The notes: generated by a model not told the origin, from the letters alone. A stretch of DNA of 64,000 nt from GWF2-33-9 sp964500435 (GCA_964500435.1 CAZCNL010000001.1:310001-374000); one strand, 5' to 3'; positions 43,847 through 53,483 are shown, numbered from the stretch's first letter. Numbers and translations are program-made.

Positions 43847-43854
43847 CAAATATA
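43847..43854 (-). promoter_or_regulatory. -7-like element TATATTTG before the lipoprotein/LysM operon
   Basis: Read on minus, TAnnTTTG match ending 35 nt before the ATG at 43811. A GGAG Shine-Dalgarno is in the leader. Confidence 0.4.
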
Positions 43855-43967
43855 ATAATTTTTTTGTTTATTCAAACACATTTTTAATTAATTTATTTAA
43901 AATCAAATTTTGCAGACAATTTTTAATTATTGTGTGAATTTTATGTATTAAATAATTTTATTATAGT

Positions 43968-43975
43968 TAATTTTG
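43968..43975 (+). promoter_or_regulatory. -7-like element TAATTTTG before the flippase gene
   Basis: TAnnTTTG match ending 22 nt before the ATG at 43998. The leader is T/A-rich with no Shine-Dalgarno. Confidence 0.5.
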
Positions 43976-43997
43976 GATTTATTTTTATTTTAAATTA

Positions 43998-45476
43998 ATG
44001 ATTAGCAAATTAAAAAGTTTAAGCAAAGAAACAGCTATTTACGGTTCTTCAATAGTCCTTGGTCGTTTTTTAAATTTTTTATTAACCCCATTATACACAA
44101 ATTTTATTCCTGAGCAAGGATTATCTTTCATATTTTATATTTATTCTACTTTAGCTTTTATTAATATTGCTTATTCTTTAGGAATGGAAACTGCATTTTT
44201 TAGATTTTCTAAAAATGAAGATACTAAGTTTGGTAAACAAAATCTAATAAAAATTGTATTTAGTAATTCTTATTTAACAATTTTTTTCTTCAGTATAGTC
44301 AACAGTTCTTTGATTATACTTTTTTCTGACAAAATTGCTCCTTTCTTTAGTCAGTATAATGCAACTTCTGAATTAATTCGTTACATAGCCTTTTTACCTA
44401 TGTTAGATGCTTTAGTGTTAATTCCATTCGCATATTTAAGAATTACAAATCAAGCACTAAAATTTTCCGTTTTACGGTTCTTTGCGATATTATTAAATGT
44501 AATTTTTAACGTAATAACTGTTTCGTTCATAAAAATGGAAGTAAAAGGGGTTGTCCTGTCAAATGTTTATTCTTCTGCATTAACACTTCTTATTTTTTCG
44601 CCTTTAATTTATAAAAATTTAATTATAAAAATTGATTTTAAACTAATCAAGCAAATGGTAATTTTTGCTTTACCTACTATTCCCGCAAGTTTTGCGGCAA
44701 TCATATTGCAAGTTGCTGACAGGCAAATTATGGAATTTATAGCTCCTCAGTATCTCGCAATTTATGGTGTAAACTACAGATTGGGCATTCCTATGATGAT
44801 GCTAGTTTCAATGTTTGAATATGCTTGGAAGCCATTTTATCTTAATCATTTTAAGGATCCCGATGCACTGCTGATCTTTTCGAAAGCTCTGACTTATTTT
44901 ACTTATATTTCGATGCTTCTTATTATTTTTTGGACATTATCACTTGATTTCATCGTCAAAGTGCCATTTTTCGGTGGAAAACTTATTAATCCAATATATT
45001 GGAAAGGTTTATCTTTAGTTCCAATAGTTCTCTTTGGATATTATTTTAACGGCGTTTTTACGAATTTAACTGCCGGTTTTATTATTAAAAAGCAAACAAA
45101 ATATTTGCCAATTGCTGTTGGTATTTCAGCAGTATTGAATGTCATTTTAAATTTTATTTTAATACCAAAATTTACATATAATGGCGCTGCTTGGGCTACA
45201 TTTTGGGCTTACTTTCTTGAAGCTTTGATTATTTATTACTACGCTATGAAAATTTACCCAATCAAATATGAATTAAAAAAAATACTTACTCTAATTTCTT
45301 TAACGGGACTAATTATCGTAATAAATTCTTACTTTACTTTCAATTATCAATCTTCATTAATTCTTTTATTTGTATTTCGTTTATTTTTAATAATAATTTT
45401 CTCAATTTTATTATATATTTTTGGAATTATCAATAAATTTGATTTTAAATTTCTCAATAAAATTTTTAAACCTTAA
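43998..45476 (+). CDS. Polysaccharide flippase (Wzx/MOP family)
   Basis: A 492-residue protein with 13-14 membrane helices of the oligosaccharide flippase (MOP, polysaccharide biosynthesis) family. Its N-terminus GSSIVLGRFLNFLLTPLYTNFI fits the family. The mid segment QMVIFALPTIPASFAAIILQVADRQIM is the typical start of the second half. It probably flips lipid-linked glycans across the inner membrane, matching the glycosyltransferases in this window. Its TAA overlaps the next ATG by one base (TAATG). Confidence 0.88.
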   Translation: MISKLKSLSKETAIYGSSIVLGRFLNFLLTPLYTNFIPEQGLSFIFYIYSTLAFINIAYSLGMETAFFRFSKNEDTKFGKQNLIKIVFSNSYLTIFFFSIVNSSLIILFSDKIAPFFSQYNATSELIRYIAFLPMLDALVLIPFAYLRITNQALKFSVLRFFAILLNVIFNVITVSFIKMEVKGVVLSNVYSSALTLLIFSPLIYKNLIIKIDFKLIKQMVIFALPTIPASFAAIILQVADRQIMEFIAPQYLAIYGVNYRLGIPMMMLVSMFEYAWKPFYLNHFKDPDALLIFSKALTYFTYISMLLIIFWTLSLDFIVKVPFFGGKLINPIYWKGLSLVPIVLFGYYFNGVFTNLTAGFIIKKQTKYLPIAVGISAVLNVILNFILIPKFTYNGAAWATFWAYFLEALIIYYYAMKIYPIKYELKKILTLISLTGLIIVINSYFTFNYQSSLILLFVFRLFLIIIFSILLYIFGIINKFDFKFLNKIFKP

Positions 45477-46093
45477 TGCCTGATAATAAAGAAATCAAAA
45501 TATTAAGTAATAAAGAAGACATTGAAGTAATTAAAGCCATTTTAGCTGGTGATAAGAATTCTTTTTCCAAACTTCAAAAAAAGTATTATCGAACAGTTCT
45601 TTCAATAATTCGCAGAATGGTTAGAAATGAAGAAGATGCAGAGGATTTAACCCAAGAAACTTTTATAAAAGCTTATAATGCTTTATCTTCTTTCGACGTT
45701 AAATATTTTTTCTCTTCATGGTTATTGAAAATTGCTTCAAATAATTGTATTGATTATATGAGAAAACGCAAGCTGGAAACTATTTCTTACAGTCAGAATC
45801 TTTCAAATAATGATGATGATGACCTATACTTACAAATTCCAAGTCTTGATGCATTACCCGATCAGAAACTTTATGAAAATGAAAAATTGAAACTTTTAAT
45901 GGAAACAATTAATTCTTTGCCTGAAAATTTCCGTCAAATAATTCTTCTACGCTTTCAAAAGGAGTTAGATTACTCCGAAATAGCTTCTGAATTGAATATA
46001 CCACTGGGAACTGTTAAGGCATCATTATTTCGAGCAAAGAAATTGCTCCAAATTCAACTTAAAAGACATCAAAATCTTTTTGATAATGTTTAA
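45476..46093 (+). CDS. ECF-type RNA polymerase sigma factor
   Basis: A 205-residue extracytoplasmic-function sigma factor. Region 2 contains NEEDAEDLTQETFIKAYNALSSFDVKYFFSSWLLKIASNNCIDYMRKRK, and region 4 has LPENFRQIILLRFQKELDYSEIASELNIPLGTVKASLFRAKKLL (quoted in pieces from 20-residue windows: see EDLTQETFIKAYNA and LNIPLGTVKASLFRA). Its start overlaps the flippase stop, so it is translated with a membrane protein. No anti-sigma factor is adjacent; the next gene is a DUF4397 lipoprotein, so either regulation is from elsewhere or the sigma factor is controlled by transcription. Confidence 0.95.
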   Translation: MPDNKEIKILSNKEDIEVIKAILAGDKNSFSKLQKKYYRTVLSIIRRMVRNEEDAEDLTQETFIKAYNALSSFDVKYFFSSWLLKIASNNCIDYMRKRKLETISYSQNLSNNDDDDLYLQIPSLDALPDQKLYENEKLKLLMETINSLPENFRQIILLRFQKELDYSEIASELNIPLGTVKASLFRAKKLLQIQLKRHQNLFDNV

Positions 46094-46170
46094 AAACTAA
46101 GTCTATGAATTTTCGTCTTTTAAATTTTAAACATTGAATATTTATTTTTTTTGAATTACAACTTTACATA

Positions 46171-48144
46171 ATGAAAAAAATTATTATTAGTATTTCGATA
46201 ATTTTAACATCTTTGATAATAAGCTCTTGTATTGAAGAAAACCCAGCTTTGGTAAATCCACCTTCAAAAGTTGACAGAGTATATGTTAGATTTATCAATT
46301 TAGCCAGTGATTATAATAGTCGTTATCTAACTTTTGATGGGATGAATCCAACAAATAATGTAGATTATGCAACTTCAAGTGTTGCTTTTCATCCACCTTC
46401 AGACTCAGCAACTCTTTCTATTCGAAATTCAAACAGTGAATACACTTTACCAAGATTAATAAAATTTTCGAGAGATGTATATTATTCTTTCTTTGCCTTG
46501 CCATCAGCAATGAACAGCCAAAATTACCGAAATGTTGATACAATTATTACCTTGAGTACATCGCTGACTATGCCTGACAATTCAGAAGACGCATATATTA
46601 AACTATTCAATGCTTTCCCCGATTCTTCAACATCTTTCTCATTAACGATTGGATGTCCAAATTCTAAATTTATTTTTTCAAATATTAGATATAAAAATGT
46701 AACTTCTCCTGTATTTATTAGAACTGGCACTGTACCAATTTCGATAATTCAAACAAATAATTCGAAAAGCGATATACTTGGCACTTATTCAGTAAATATT
46801 AAGGCAAAAGGTCAATATGCAATCGTAATTTTACAAGATAAAAATGGAAATCCCGACGTATACTTTTTAGATGAACTTAATTTGCAAAGTGAAGCTTTAT
46901 CTCCTGCCCAATTTGTAATTGAAAAAAATTCAACAATTAGAATGGTTAATTTGTCTTCTTCATACATTGACGCAATCAAAAACCCGGCAAATCCAATTGC
47001 TAATAATATTGCAGAAAATTATATCAGCCATTATGCAACAATCAAAGCTTGCGATTCACCCTCACTCGACTCAATTATCATAAATTCAAATAACAATTAT
47101 GCATCTTCAATTTCTTATTCCTTCGAGGTATTAAAGAATTATTCTATCATTGTTGCAGATTCATCAAATACAATTGCAAAAAAAATAGTAATTGTTCCTC
47201 CTTTAAGTACTCGTAATTTTAATAATAAATCTATTATCCGTTGTGTAAATTTAGCTTGGAATTATACGGAATTAGATGTTGCACTATCTTCGAGAAAACT
47301 TGATACCGCAAATGGATTTAGTGCGGGAGAAGTTCTTGCTCGAAAACTGCAATATGGACAAGTTGGAAATGAAATTTCATTAGTGCCAGGTTCTGTACCA
47401 ATTTCTGTTTTTGGTTCATCGGCCCCTTTTCAAATGCTAACTAATGCTATGGCAAATTTAGAATCAAATAAAGATTATCTTTTGATTTTGACAAATGACG
47501 ATAATGGTAATGTCAAACTAAGCCTTGTTGAAAGCACTACTGAGAATCAACAAATTACATTTCTTCAAAACACATCTTTCGTGCAAATAATTAATGCAAT
47601 TTCAAGAACACAAAGTGTTTCTTTGTCCGTTGGGAATTTAATTCCCTCTGCTACGTTATTTTATAACAATATTTTAGCAACAAATTTACCAACAAGCAAT
47701 ATTGACATAAATTTCTCTATTAATGGACAAAATAAAACTATTAATCTTACACCTGATGTCAACTCTCGCTATTCCATAATTTTATGTGGTGATAAAGAAA
47801 ATCCAGATTACATAGTTGTCGAAAATCCAATTCAAGATGTGAATTTAAATATTGCTTCCATACGTTTCATAAATGCTTCAAATTCACTAAATGCTGTTTC
47901 AGTAACTGATAATATTCAAGACCCTCCTGTATTTTTCGCTGAATTAAATTTCAAATCCTCGACTTTTTATTATGATTTAAATAAAGCAAAAAGATACTCT
48001 TATTACTTCTATGATACTGAAAAAATTACGAAACTTGCAAATATTGACTTTGATATCACATTTGGAAAAAAATATACTATAATATTTGCTGGGACAAATA
48101 AAGATAATTTCGGTTATAATATTATGATGATGCAAGATTATTAA
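46171..48144 (+). CDS. DUF4397-repeat lipoprotein
   Basis: A 657-residue exported lipoprotein. The signal has a lipobox SSC with Cys20. At least five DUF4397-like modules follow, each starting with a V/IRF/M-I/V-N motif: VYVRFINLASDYN, STIRMVNLSSSY, IIRCVNLAWNYTELDV, VQIINAISRTQSV and IRFINASNSLNAV. The family is found in Bacteroidota and other secreted proteins; the function is unknown. It is 77 bp downstream of the ECF sigma gene and could be part of the regulon, though no promoter shared with it is seen. Confidence 0.85.
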   Translation: MKKIIISISIILTSLIISSCIEENPALVNPPSKVDRVYVRFINLASDYNSRYLTFDGMNPTNNVDYATSSVAFHPPSDSATLSIRNSNSEYTLPRLIKFSRDVYYSFFALPSAMNSQNYRNVDTIITLSTSLTMPDNSEDAYIKLFNAFPDSSTSFSLTIGCPNSKFIFSNIRYKNVTSPVFIRTGTVPISIIQTNNSKSDILGTYSVNIKAKGQYAIVILQDKNGNPDVYFLDELNLQSEALSPAQFVIEKNSTIRMVNLSSSYIDAIKNPANPIANNIAENYISHYATIKACDSPSLDSIIINSNNNYASSISYSFEVLKNYSIIVADSSNTIAKKIVIVPPLSTRNFNNKSIIRCVNLAWNYTELDVALSSRKLDTANGFSAGEVLARKLQYGQVGNEISLVPGSVPISVFGSSAPFQMLTNAMANLESNKDYLLILTNDDNGNVKLSLVESTTENQQITFLQNTSFVQIINAISRTQSVSLSVGNLIPSATLFYNNILATNLPTSNIDINFSINGQNKTINLTPDVNSRYSIILCGDKENPDYIVVENPIQDVNLNIASIRFINASNSLNAVSVTDNIQDPPVFFAELNFKSSTFYYDLNKAKRYSYYFYDTEKITKLANIDFDITFGKKYTIIFAGTNKDNFGYNIMMMQDY

Positions 48145-48174
48145 AAAGAGTTGTTAAACAAAAAAAAGAAAAAT

Positions 48175-48744
48175 ATGGCAGTAAAACCAGTATATAATTG
48201 TTTTCATCCTGTTTTAAATAAACCTACAACAAAGGTTGAAAATATTGATTTTAGTGTAAAACAAATAGCAAATGATTTGATTGACACTTTGAAGAAAATT
48301 TCAAATGGTGTTGGTCTTGCCGCTAATCAAATTGGTGCAACACAATCTGTTTTATATATAGATATATCGATCGTTGATGAGTTCAAAAATGTAAAGCCTA
48401 TTATTATGATTAATCCTGAAATCATCAAATTTTCTGAGGAAAAAGTTATCGACCAAGAAGGTTGTTTATCTATTCCAGATTTTTACGAAGAAGTTGAACG
48501 TCCCGAAAACATTCTTGTGAAATATTATGATTTGCAAGAAAAGGAACATATAGAAGAAGTTTCAGGTTATCTATCACGAGTAATGCAACACGAAATTGAC
48601 CATTTAAATGGAATTCTTTTCTATCAAAGGCTATCATCACTCAAGAAAACTCTTTCGAAAAATAAATTAAATAAAATAAAAAAAGGTATAATATTACCTG
48701 ATTATCCTTTTGTTCTTCCAGATGGTACTTTAGTAAATAGCTAA
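48175..48744 (+). CDS. def: Peptide deformylase
   Basis: About 189 residues. It removes the formyl group from the N-terminal Met of new proteins. All three metal/active motifs are present: GVGLAANQIG, EGCLS and HEIDH. ATG 48175 (MAVKPVYN) is the best start; an upstream TTG at 48151 would add eight Lys/Asn-rich residues. There is no clear Shine-Dalgarno. The gene comes 30 bp after the DUF4397 lipoprotein and ends before the bidirectional terminator at 48775-48812. Confidence 0.96.
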   Translation: MAVKPVYNCFHPVLNKPTTKVENIDFSVKQIANDLIDTLKKISNGVGLAANQIGATQSVLYIDISIVDEFKNVKPIIMINPEIIKFSEEKVIDQEGCLSIPDFYEEVERPENILVKYYDLQEKEHIEEVSGYLSRVMQHEIDHLNGILFYQRLSSLKKTLSKNKLNKIKKGIILPDYPFVLPDGTLVNS

Positions 48745-48774
48745 AATACAAATAAAAATTTTTTTTAAACAAAT

Positions 48775-48812
48775 AAAAAACGAGATTACCGGAGAAAGTA
48801 ATCTCGTTTTAT
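48775..48812. terminator. Bidirectional terminator between def and secG
   Basis: AACGAGATTAC (48779-48789) pairs with GTAATCTCGTT (48798-48808). A- and T-runs flank the stem on both sides. Confidence 0.92.
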
Positions 48813-48828
48813 TTAATTTGCGAATTTC

Positions 48829-49188
48829 TTATTTCTTTTGATTATTTTGATTATTTTGTTGTGGTATTTGAGGCATCGGAGATTGACCAACTGGTGGTGC
48901 TGATGGAGGTAATTCGACACCTTCAATCACTGGTTTTGGTGTATTTTCACCTTGTCCGACAAAAAATTTATTTGTTGCAATAGTTAAAATCAAAATAGTT
49001 ATTGCAAATCCAATAGTAATTTTCATTAATAAATCCATTGTTTTTCGACTGCCGAACATTGAGGTCAAATTACCTGTTACACCACCACCAAGACCAGCGA
49101 GCATATCGCCTTTGCCAGGTTGTAACAATACTACAAGAATCAATAAGCTTGCTATAATTATTATCAAAATAAGCATTACTGAAAACAT
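48829..49188 (-). CDS. secG: Preprotein translocase subunit SecG
   Basis: A 119-residue SecG of the SecYEG channel. Two membrane helices surround the conserved LQPGKGDMLAGLGGG and SMFGSRKTMDLLMKIT loop. The C-terminus has a Pro/Gln/Asn-rich tail (ELPPSAPPVGQSPMPQIPQ), a common extension. A TAATTTTG box lies upstream at 49243. It is a single gene that probably exports the many signal-peptide proteins of this window. Confidence 0.95.
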   Translation of the reverse strand: MFSVMLILIIIIASLLILVVLLQPGKGDMLAGLGGGVTGNLTSMFGSRKTMDLLMKITIGFAITILILTIATNKFFVGQGENTPKPVIEGVELPPSAPPVGQSPMPQIPQQNNQNNQKK

Positions 49189-49242
49189 TTTTCACCTTGT
49201 GAATTTTATAATTAAGCAAATTAACTAAATTTGATGAATTAA

Positions 49243-49250
49243 CAAAATTA
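49243..49250 (-). promoter_or_regulatory. -7-like element TAATTTTG before secG
   Basis: Read on minus, TAnnTTTG match ending 54 nt before the ATG at 49188. The leader holds an AGGTG. Confidence 0.45.
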
Positions 49251-49272
49251 TAATCCTGAATTTACTATTTTT

Positions 49273-50382
49273 TTAGTTGTCCCGATAAATAATTTTTGCA
49301 ACCAAATGTAAATCATTACCTATTGTTTCAGACTTTTTTATTTCAAGTTTGGGAGTTTTTGCAATCGTTGAAAAACTCAAATGTCCAAAAGACTGTAAGC
49401 CGCCACCAATAATGATTGGTGCAATAAAGAAATGTAATTCATCAACTAATTTAGATTTGATAAAACTTGAATATGTTTGAGAACCACCTTCGACAAGAAG
49501 CGAAGTAATATTATATTTATTTGACAAAACATTCACAACTTCTTGGATATCCAAATATCCACCTTCATTTTCTAAAGGTTCGATTTTAATTCCCGCAAGA
49601 GATAATGTCTTTGCTTTTCTATTATGGATTGCTTTTTGATTACAAAAAATTATAGTGTTGCTTCTGTCTCCATTTTTAAATATATTCAAATCAAGTGGCA
49701 AAGTTAAATCACTATCTAAAATAACTTTTTTTGGTGTTGGAAGGTCTAATTCTCGAACAGTTAAAAAGGGATTATCCATTAAAACAGTGTTCTTCCCTAC
49801 TAATATAGCATCTGCTTCAGACCTTAATACTTGAACTGCAAAGCGTGATTCCTCAGATGTAATCCACTTCGACTGCCCATTTTTTTGAGCAATATTCCCA
49901 TCAATAGTTTGAGCAATTTTTAATGATATATAAGGTTTTTTTTGGGTGATAAATTTAAAAAATGCTTTGTTCAATTCAAGACATTCACTTTCATGAACTC
50001 CTGTAATAACTTCAATTCCTGCATCCCTAAGTTTTTGAACACCTTTACCACTTATTTCAGGATTTTGGTCTAAAGTTCCAATTACAACCCGAGAGAATTT
50101 TTTTTCAATAATTAAATCAGCGCAAGGTGGCGTTTTACCAAAAATTGTACAGGGTTCTAAAGTTACAACCAAAGTGTGTTCTTGAAATGAATTTAATTTT
50201 GTTGAATTGATAGCTTCAACTTCGGCATGATTACCGCCGAAGATTTTATGCCAACCTTCTCCAATTATTTTTCCATTTTTATCGAGTATAACTGCTCCAA
50301 CACGTGGATTTGGACTGACATATCCTGTCCCACGTTTTGCTAATTCAATTGCTTTTAACATTGCTGACGAATATTCACTCAT
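49273..50382 (-). CDS. ribD: Bifunctional riboflavin biosynthesis deaminase/reductase
   Basis: About 369 residues. The N-terminal deaminase has the zinc site HAEVEAI and PCTIFGKTPPC. The C-terminal reductase has SLKIAQTIDGNIAQKNGQSKWIT, VGKNTVLMDNPFLTVRE and SLLVEGGSQTYSSFI. It performs two early steps of riboflavin synthesis from GTP. ATG 50382 overlaps the TGA of the upstream lipoprotein (ATGA), so translation is coupled. Genes ribBA, ribE or ribH are not in the window, and no FMN riboswitch is visible. Confidence 0.95.
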   Translation of the reverse strand: MSEYSSAMLKAIELAKRGTGYVSPNPRVGAVILDKNGKIIGEGWHKIFGGNHAEVEAINSTKLNSFQEHTLVVTLEPCTIFGKTPPCADLIIEKKFSRVVIGTLDQNPEISGKGVQKLRDAGIEVITGVHESECLELNKAFFKFITQKKPYISLKIAQTIDGNIAQKNGQSKWITSEESRFAVQVLRSEADAILVGKNTVLMDNPFLTVRELDLPTPKKVILDSDLTLPLDLNIFKNGDRSNTIIFCNQKAIHNRKAKTLSLAGIKIEPLENEGGYLDIQEVVNVLSNKYNITSLLVEGGSQTYSSFIKSKLVDELHFFIAPIIIGGGLQSFGHLSFSTIAKTPKLEIKKSETIGNDLHLVAKIIYRDN

Positions 50383-51218
50383 TTTTTCCAATAATTAATT
50401 TGTGTGACATAATCTTTGGGTTTTGCAGGAATAATAAATGTTACTTCATTTTCCCCGTTAATTTTATAATTTTTGTTTTTATTCAAGTTGTAATCAATTT
50501 TATAAATTTTATAATCTCCCACCATAGATGGTTCAACCTTCCCTATTATTTGCATAAAATTTAGTCCCTCACTTGAATTCCAACTCGTTCCATTTTCTTT
50601 ATCTTTCATTAATACTCTGAAAGTTTCACTGGTTGGTGCAAATTCCCCTGTATTTGGCATTAATCTTATAGCTAATAAATTGAAATCAATAATATCTTTT
50701 TGCTCTTCAATCCATGGAATGAGCTTAAGAAATTCATTTTTATCAAAATCAATTTTGGGAAAAATATTATTTCCATCAATGACTTTATTTATTTGACCAA
50801 GACTTGTTTCTAAGTTCAACTCAACTTGACTATCAATTTCTTTTGAATTGATTAAATCCTTGAAATCTTTACCGGCAATAAAGAGCAAGTTTTTATCAAT
50901 TGAAGTTATGAAAATGAAAGTCCCTTTCAAACTAGTAGAACTTGATGAGTAAGTACCACCGAAAATTGTATCAAAGCTGGCAATATACTCTCTTTTTTTG
51001 TTTAAAAAATGACTATGAATAATTAATTTGCTGCTCTTTATATCAATAATTTCATTATTTTTTGCAACAATATTTACAATTGCAAAAAACCTTACACTAT
51101 CTGATGATTCCGTCGCAATAATATCAACTGACAAGTTTTTATCTTCGACTTTTTTGATATTTATCGATGTGCAAGCTGAAACAAACAAAAGAAAGAATAG
51201 AACTAAAACGATTTTCAT
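50379..51218 (-). CDS. Hypothetical lipoprotein
   Basis: About 279 residues from ATG 51218; the open frame extends upstream, but this start begins a lipoprotein signal (MKIVLVLFFLLFVSAC, Cys16). The mature protein is a mixed alpha/beta sequence with a repeated hydrophobic strand/turn pattern and a C-terminal KPKDYVTQINYWKK. I do not recognise a family. It is coupled to ribD by an ATGA overlap. Transcription from the divergent outer-membrane protein gene starts close by. Confidence 0.75.
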   Translation of the reverse strand: MKIVLVLFFLLFVSACTSINIKKVEDKNLSVDIIATESSDSVRFFAIVNIVAKNNEIIDIKSSKLIIHSHFLNKKREYIASFDTIFGGTYSSSSTSLKGTFIFITSIDKNLLFIAGKDFKDLINSKEIDSQVELNLETSLGQINKVIDGNNIFPKIDFDKNEFLKLIPWIEEQKDIIDFNLLAIRLMPNTGEFAPTSETFRVLMKDKENGTSWNSSEGLNFMQIIGKVEPSMVGDYKIYKIDYNLNKNKNYKINGENEVTFIIPAKPKDYVTQINYWKK

Positions 51219-51301
51219 TTCTATGATAATTTTTATTTTGTAAATTATATAAAATTTTTCTCTTTTGCAATAAGTTTGTGTCTTAATTACGAAAATTTTA
51301 T

Positions 51302-51309
51302 TAATTTTG
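51302..51309 (+). promoter_or_regulatory. -7-like element TAATTTTG before the outer-membrane protein gene
   Basis: TAnnTTTG match ending 60 nt before the ATG at 51370. A GGGGGAAA lies closer to the start as a possible Shine-Dalgarno. Confidence 0.35.
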
Positions 51310-51369
51310 TTCAATTAATTGAGAAATTTAATTTCTTGATTAAATTTATCAACGGGGGAAATTTTTTTA

Positions 51370-52128
51370 ATGAAATCAAAATTTTTATTTTTTATATTTT
51401 CAATTCATTTTTTTAGTTATATACTTTATTCTGGAAGTTCTGGAGAGCAGTTTTCTTATGAAACTCAATTTTTAGTTAATAAACCAACTGCAAGTTCAAT
51501 TTCCTTTAAATCAGAAATTTTTAGTTTGAATTTTTCGGGAAACTCGAATTTTGTTTTAAATGGAGAGTATTCACCTTTTGAAAACTTCTCAGTAGGTTTG
51601 GCTTTTGGTGGTAATAATTTTTTTGGTAAAGACAAGGTTATTTTTCAAAGTTATCCAGGAATTTTATTAAAGTACCGCTTCATCAATGAAAATAAATACA
51701 TACCTGCAATTGCAATTGGTTTTAATTCTCAAGGTTATGGAAATTTCAACGAAAAATTAAAGGAATTTGAAATCAATTCACCTGGTTTTTACTTGGTACT
51801 TAGTAAATCTTTTAAATGGAAATATGGTTATGTAGCATGGCATTTAGGTGCAAATTACTCTTTCGAACCAGCCTCGAATTTGCGAAAAATTAATCCTTAC
51901 TTAGGTTTTGAACATACTTTAGGTAAAAGAAGTTCCTTAAATTTTGAATATGACTTTCAATCTCCTTATAATCCCAATTTTGTTTTATCCAAAAGTATAT
52001 ATAACATTTCATTACGATATTCGATTGATATGAATACTACTCTTGAATTAAAATTCGTTGATTTATTCCATACAAATTCTGACTTGCAACGTTTATTGAA
52101 AGTTGAATTTATTGGATACTTTTTTTAA
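51370..52128 (+). CDS. Putative outer membrane beta-barrel protein
   Basis: A 252-residue exported protein. After a signal peptide (about 1-22) come many short amphipathic strands with aromatic girdle residues (FSLNFSGNSNFVLNGEYSPF, FSVGLAFGGNNFFG, YIPAIAIGFNSQGYGNF), and it ends in Phe-Phe (EFIGYFF), as in outer-membrane barrels. It is likely a small porin or structural OMP. No close family was recognised. GGGGGAAA is upstream of the ATG. The next gene, a glycosyltransferase, has its own promoter element. Confidence 0.78.
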   Translation: MKSKFLFFIFSIHFFSYILYSGSSGEQFSYETQFLVNKPTASSISFKSEIFSLNFSGNSNFVLNGEYSPFENFSVGLAFGGNNFFGKDKVIFQSYPGILLKYRFINENKYIPAIAIGFNSQGYGNFNEKLKEFEINSPGFYLVLSKSFKWKYGYVAWHLGANYSFEPASNLRKINPYLGFEHTLGKRSSLNFEYDFQSPYNPNFVLSKSIYNISLRYSIDMNTTLELKFVDLFHTNSDLQRLLKVEFIGYFF

Positions 52129-52204
52129 TTTATTCTATTTAACAAATATTTTTCTTATAAATTAATTAAATAAAGGTTACTAAGCAAATATTCTTTAATT
52201 TTCG

Positions 52205-52212
52205 TAATTTTG
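52205..52212 (+). promoter_or_regulatory. -7-like element TAATTTTG before the first glycosyltransferase
   Basis: TAnnTTTG match ending 23 nt before the ATG at 52236. There is no Shine-Dalgarno in the leader. Confidence 0.5.
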
Positions 52213-52235
52213 AACAATAAATAAAATAGCACTTG

Positions 52236-53462
52236 ATGAAAGTATTACTTGTAACAATGAAAAACCCTTTTGGAGCGAAAGATGGAGGTTCTTTAGCAAT
52301 ATTAAATGTGATTGAAGGATATAAAAAATTAGGTTTCGAAGTTACACTTTTGATGATGAACACTCTTAAGCATTTTATTCCACTCTCTCAATTGAAACCA
52401 AAAATTGATGAATTGGGTGTTGAAGTTATTGATATGACTATTGACACAGGTATAAAACCATTTGATGCATTGAAAAACCTTCTTTTTTCAAATTTACCCT
52501 ATAATCTTGAACGGTTTTATAGCAAAAAATTTGCCCAAATCTTAAGCGATTTGATAACAAATAACAATTTTTCATTTATACAATTTGAAAGTAGCTACAT
52601 AGGTCTTTATATTGATATAGTCAAAGAAAAAGCTCCTAATGTTCCTTTATTTCTCAGAGCTCATAATGTTGAATACGAGATTTGGGAAAGGAACAGCTCT
52701 GTTCAAAAAAATTTTCTAAAAAAAATATATTTTAAGATTATCGCCCAACGCTTTAAAAAATGGGAAGAATCTCTGTTTTGTAAATATAACGCTATCTTAC
52801 CTATTACAACAAGAGATAAGAACAAAATACAAAAAAATTGTCCAAATGGTAAATTCTTTACACTTCCATATACAATCAATATCGCCGATTTTCCCTACGA
52901 GGAAATTAAATTAAATGATTTATCAATTGCATATCTTGGAGCATTAGATTGGATACCTAATCAAGAAGGTATCTTATGGTTTTTAGAAAATGTTTGGGAT
53001 AGGATTTACAATTATTATCCAGGATTAAAATTTTATATTGCAGGACGCAATGCACCTGATTGGTTGGAACGTAAAATTAAATCTCATCCAGTTGAATATT
53101 TAGGCGAAATTTCAGATGCACGTGCCTATCAATTAGAACACCCAATCTTTGTTGTGCCTTTGCTCTCTGGAAGTGGAATGAGGATTAAAATTATCGAGCA
53201 AATGGCATTAGGTCGTGTTGTCATTTCAACTCCTATTGGTGCTGAAGGTATTGATATTACAAATATGGAAAATGGTTTGTTGGCTCAAGAGCCTGATGAT
53301 TTCATCAAAAATATTGATTATCTTTATAGAAATCCAGATGGAATTAGATATATTTCAAAAAATGCTCGCTTAACTGTTGAAAGTTTATTTGATGCTAAAG
53401 AAATTTTCGAAAAATTATACAAATTTATAATTAAAGTTCTTGAAGAAAATCAAAACAAATAA
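52236..53462 (+). CDS. Glycosyltransferase, GT4-like (GT-B fold)
   Basis: About 408 residues. The N-terminal half has FGAKDGGSLAILNVIEGYKK and LRAHNVEYEIWERNSS, as in GT-B sugar transferases that start with a Gly-Gly loop. The C-terminal half has IAYLGALDWIPNQEGILWF and the nucleotide-sugar site IFVVPLLSGSGMRIKIIEQM with ALGRVVISTPIGAEGI, typical of GT4. Start at ATG 52236 rather than TTG 52233. The donor sugar is unknown, but the window makes GDP-mannose and UDP-xylose. A second GT4 gene lies at 61.6 kb. Confidence 0.9.
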   Translation: MKVLLVTMKNPFGAKDGGSLAILNVIEGYKKLGFEVTLLMMNTLKHFIPLSQLKPKIDELGVEVIDMTIDTGIKPFDALKNLLFSNLPYNLERFYSKKFAQILSDLITNNNFSFIQFESSYIGLYIDIVKEKAPNVPLFLRAHNVEYEIWERNSSVQKNFLKKIYFKIIAQRFKKWEESLFCKYNAILPITTRDKNKIQKNCPNGKFFTLPYTINIADFPYEEIKLNDLSIAYLGALDWIPNQEGILWFLENVWDRIYNYYPGLKFYIAGRNAPDWLERKIKSHPVEYLGEISDARAYQLEHPIFVVPLLSGSGMRIKIIEQMALGRVVISTPIGAEGIDITNMENGLLAQEPDDFIKNIDYLYRNPDGIRYISKNARLTVESLFDAKEIFEKLYKFIIKVLEENQNK

Positions 53463-53483
53463 TTTAATCTTTTTTATGTTAAC

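Noticed and set aside
49189..51369. FMN riboswitch upstream of ribD or its lipoprotein partner
   Set aside because: The leaders are short and AT-rich, and none of the conserved FMN-aptamer helices can be seen; ribD is translated by ATGA coupling.
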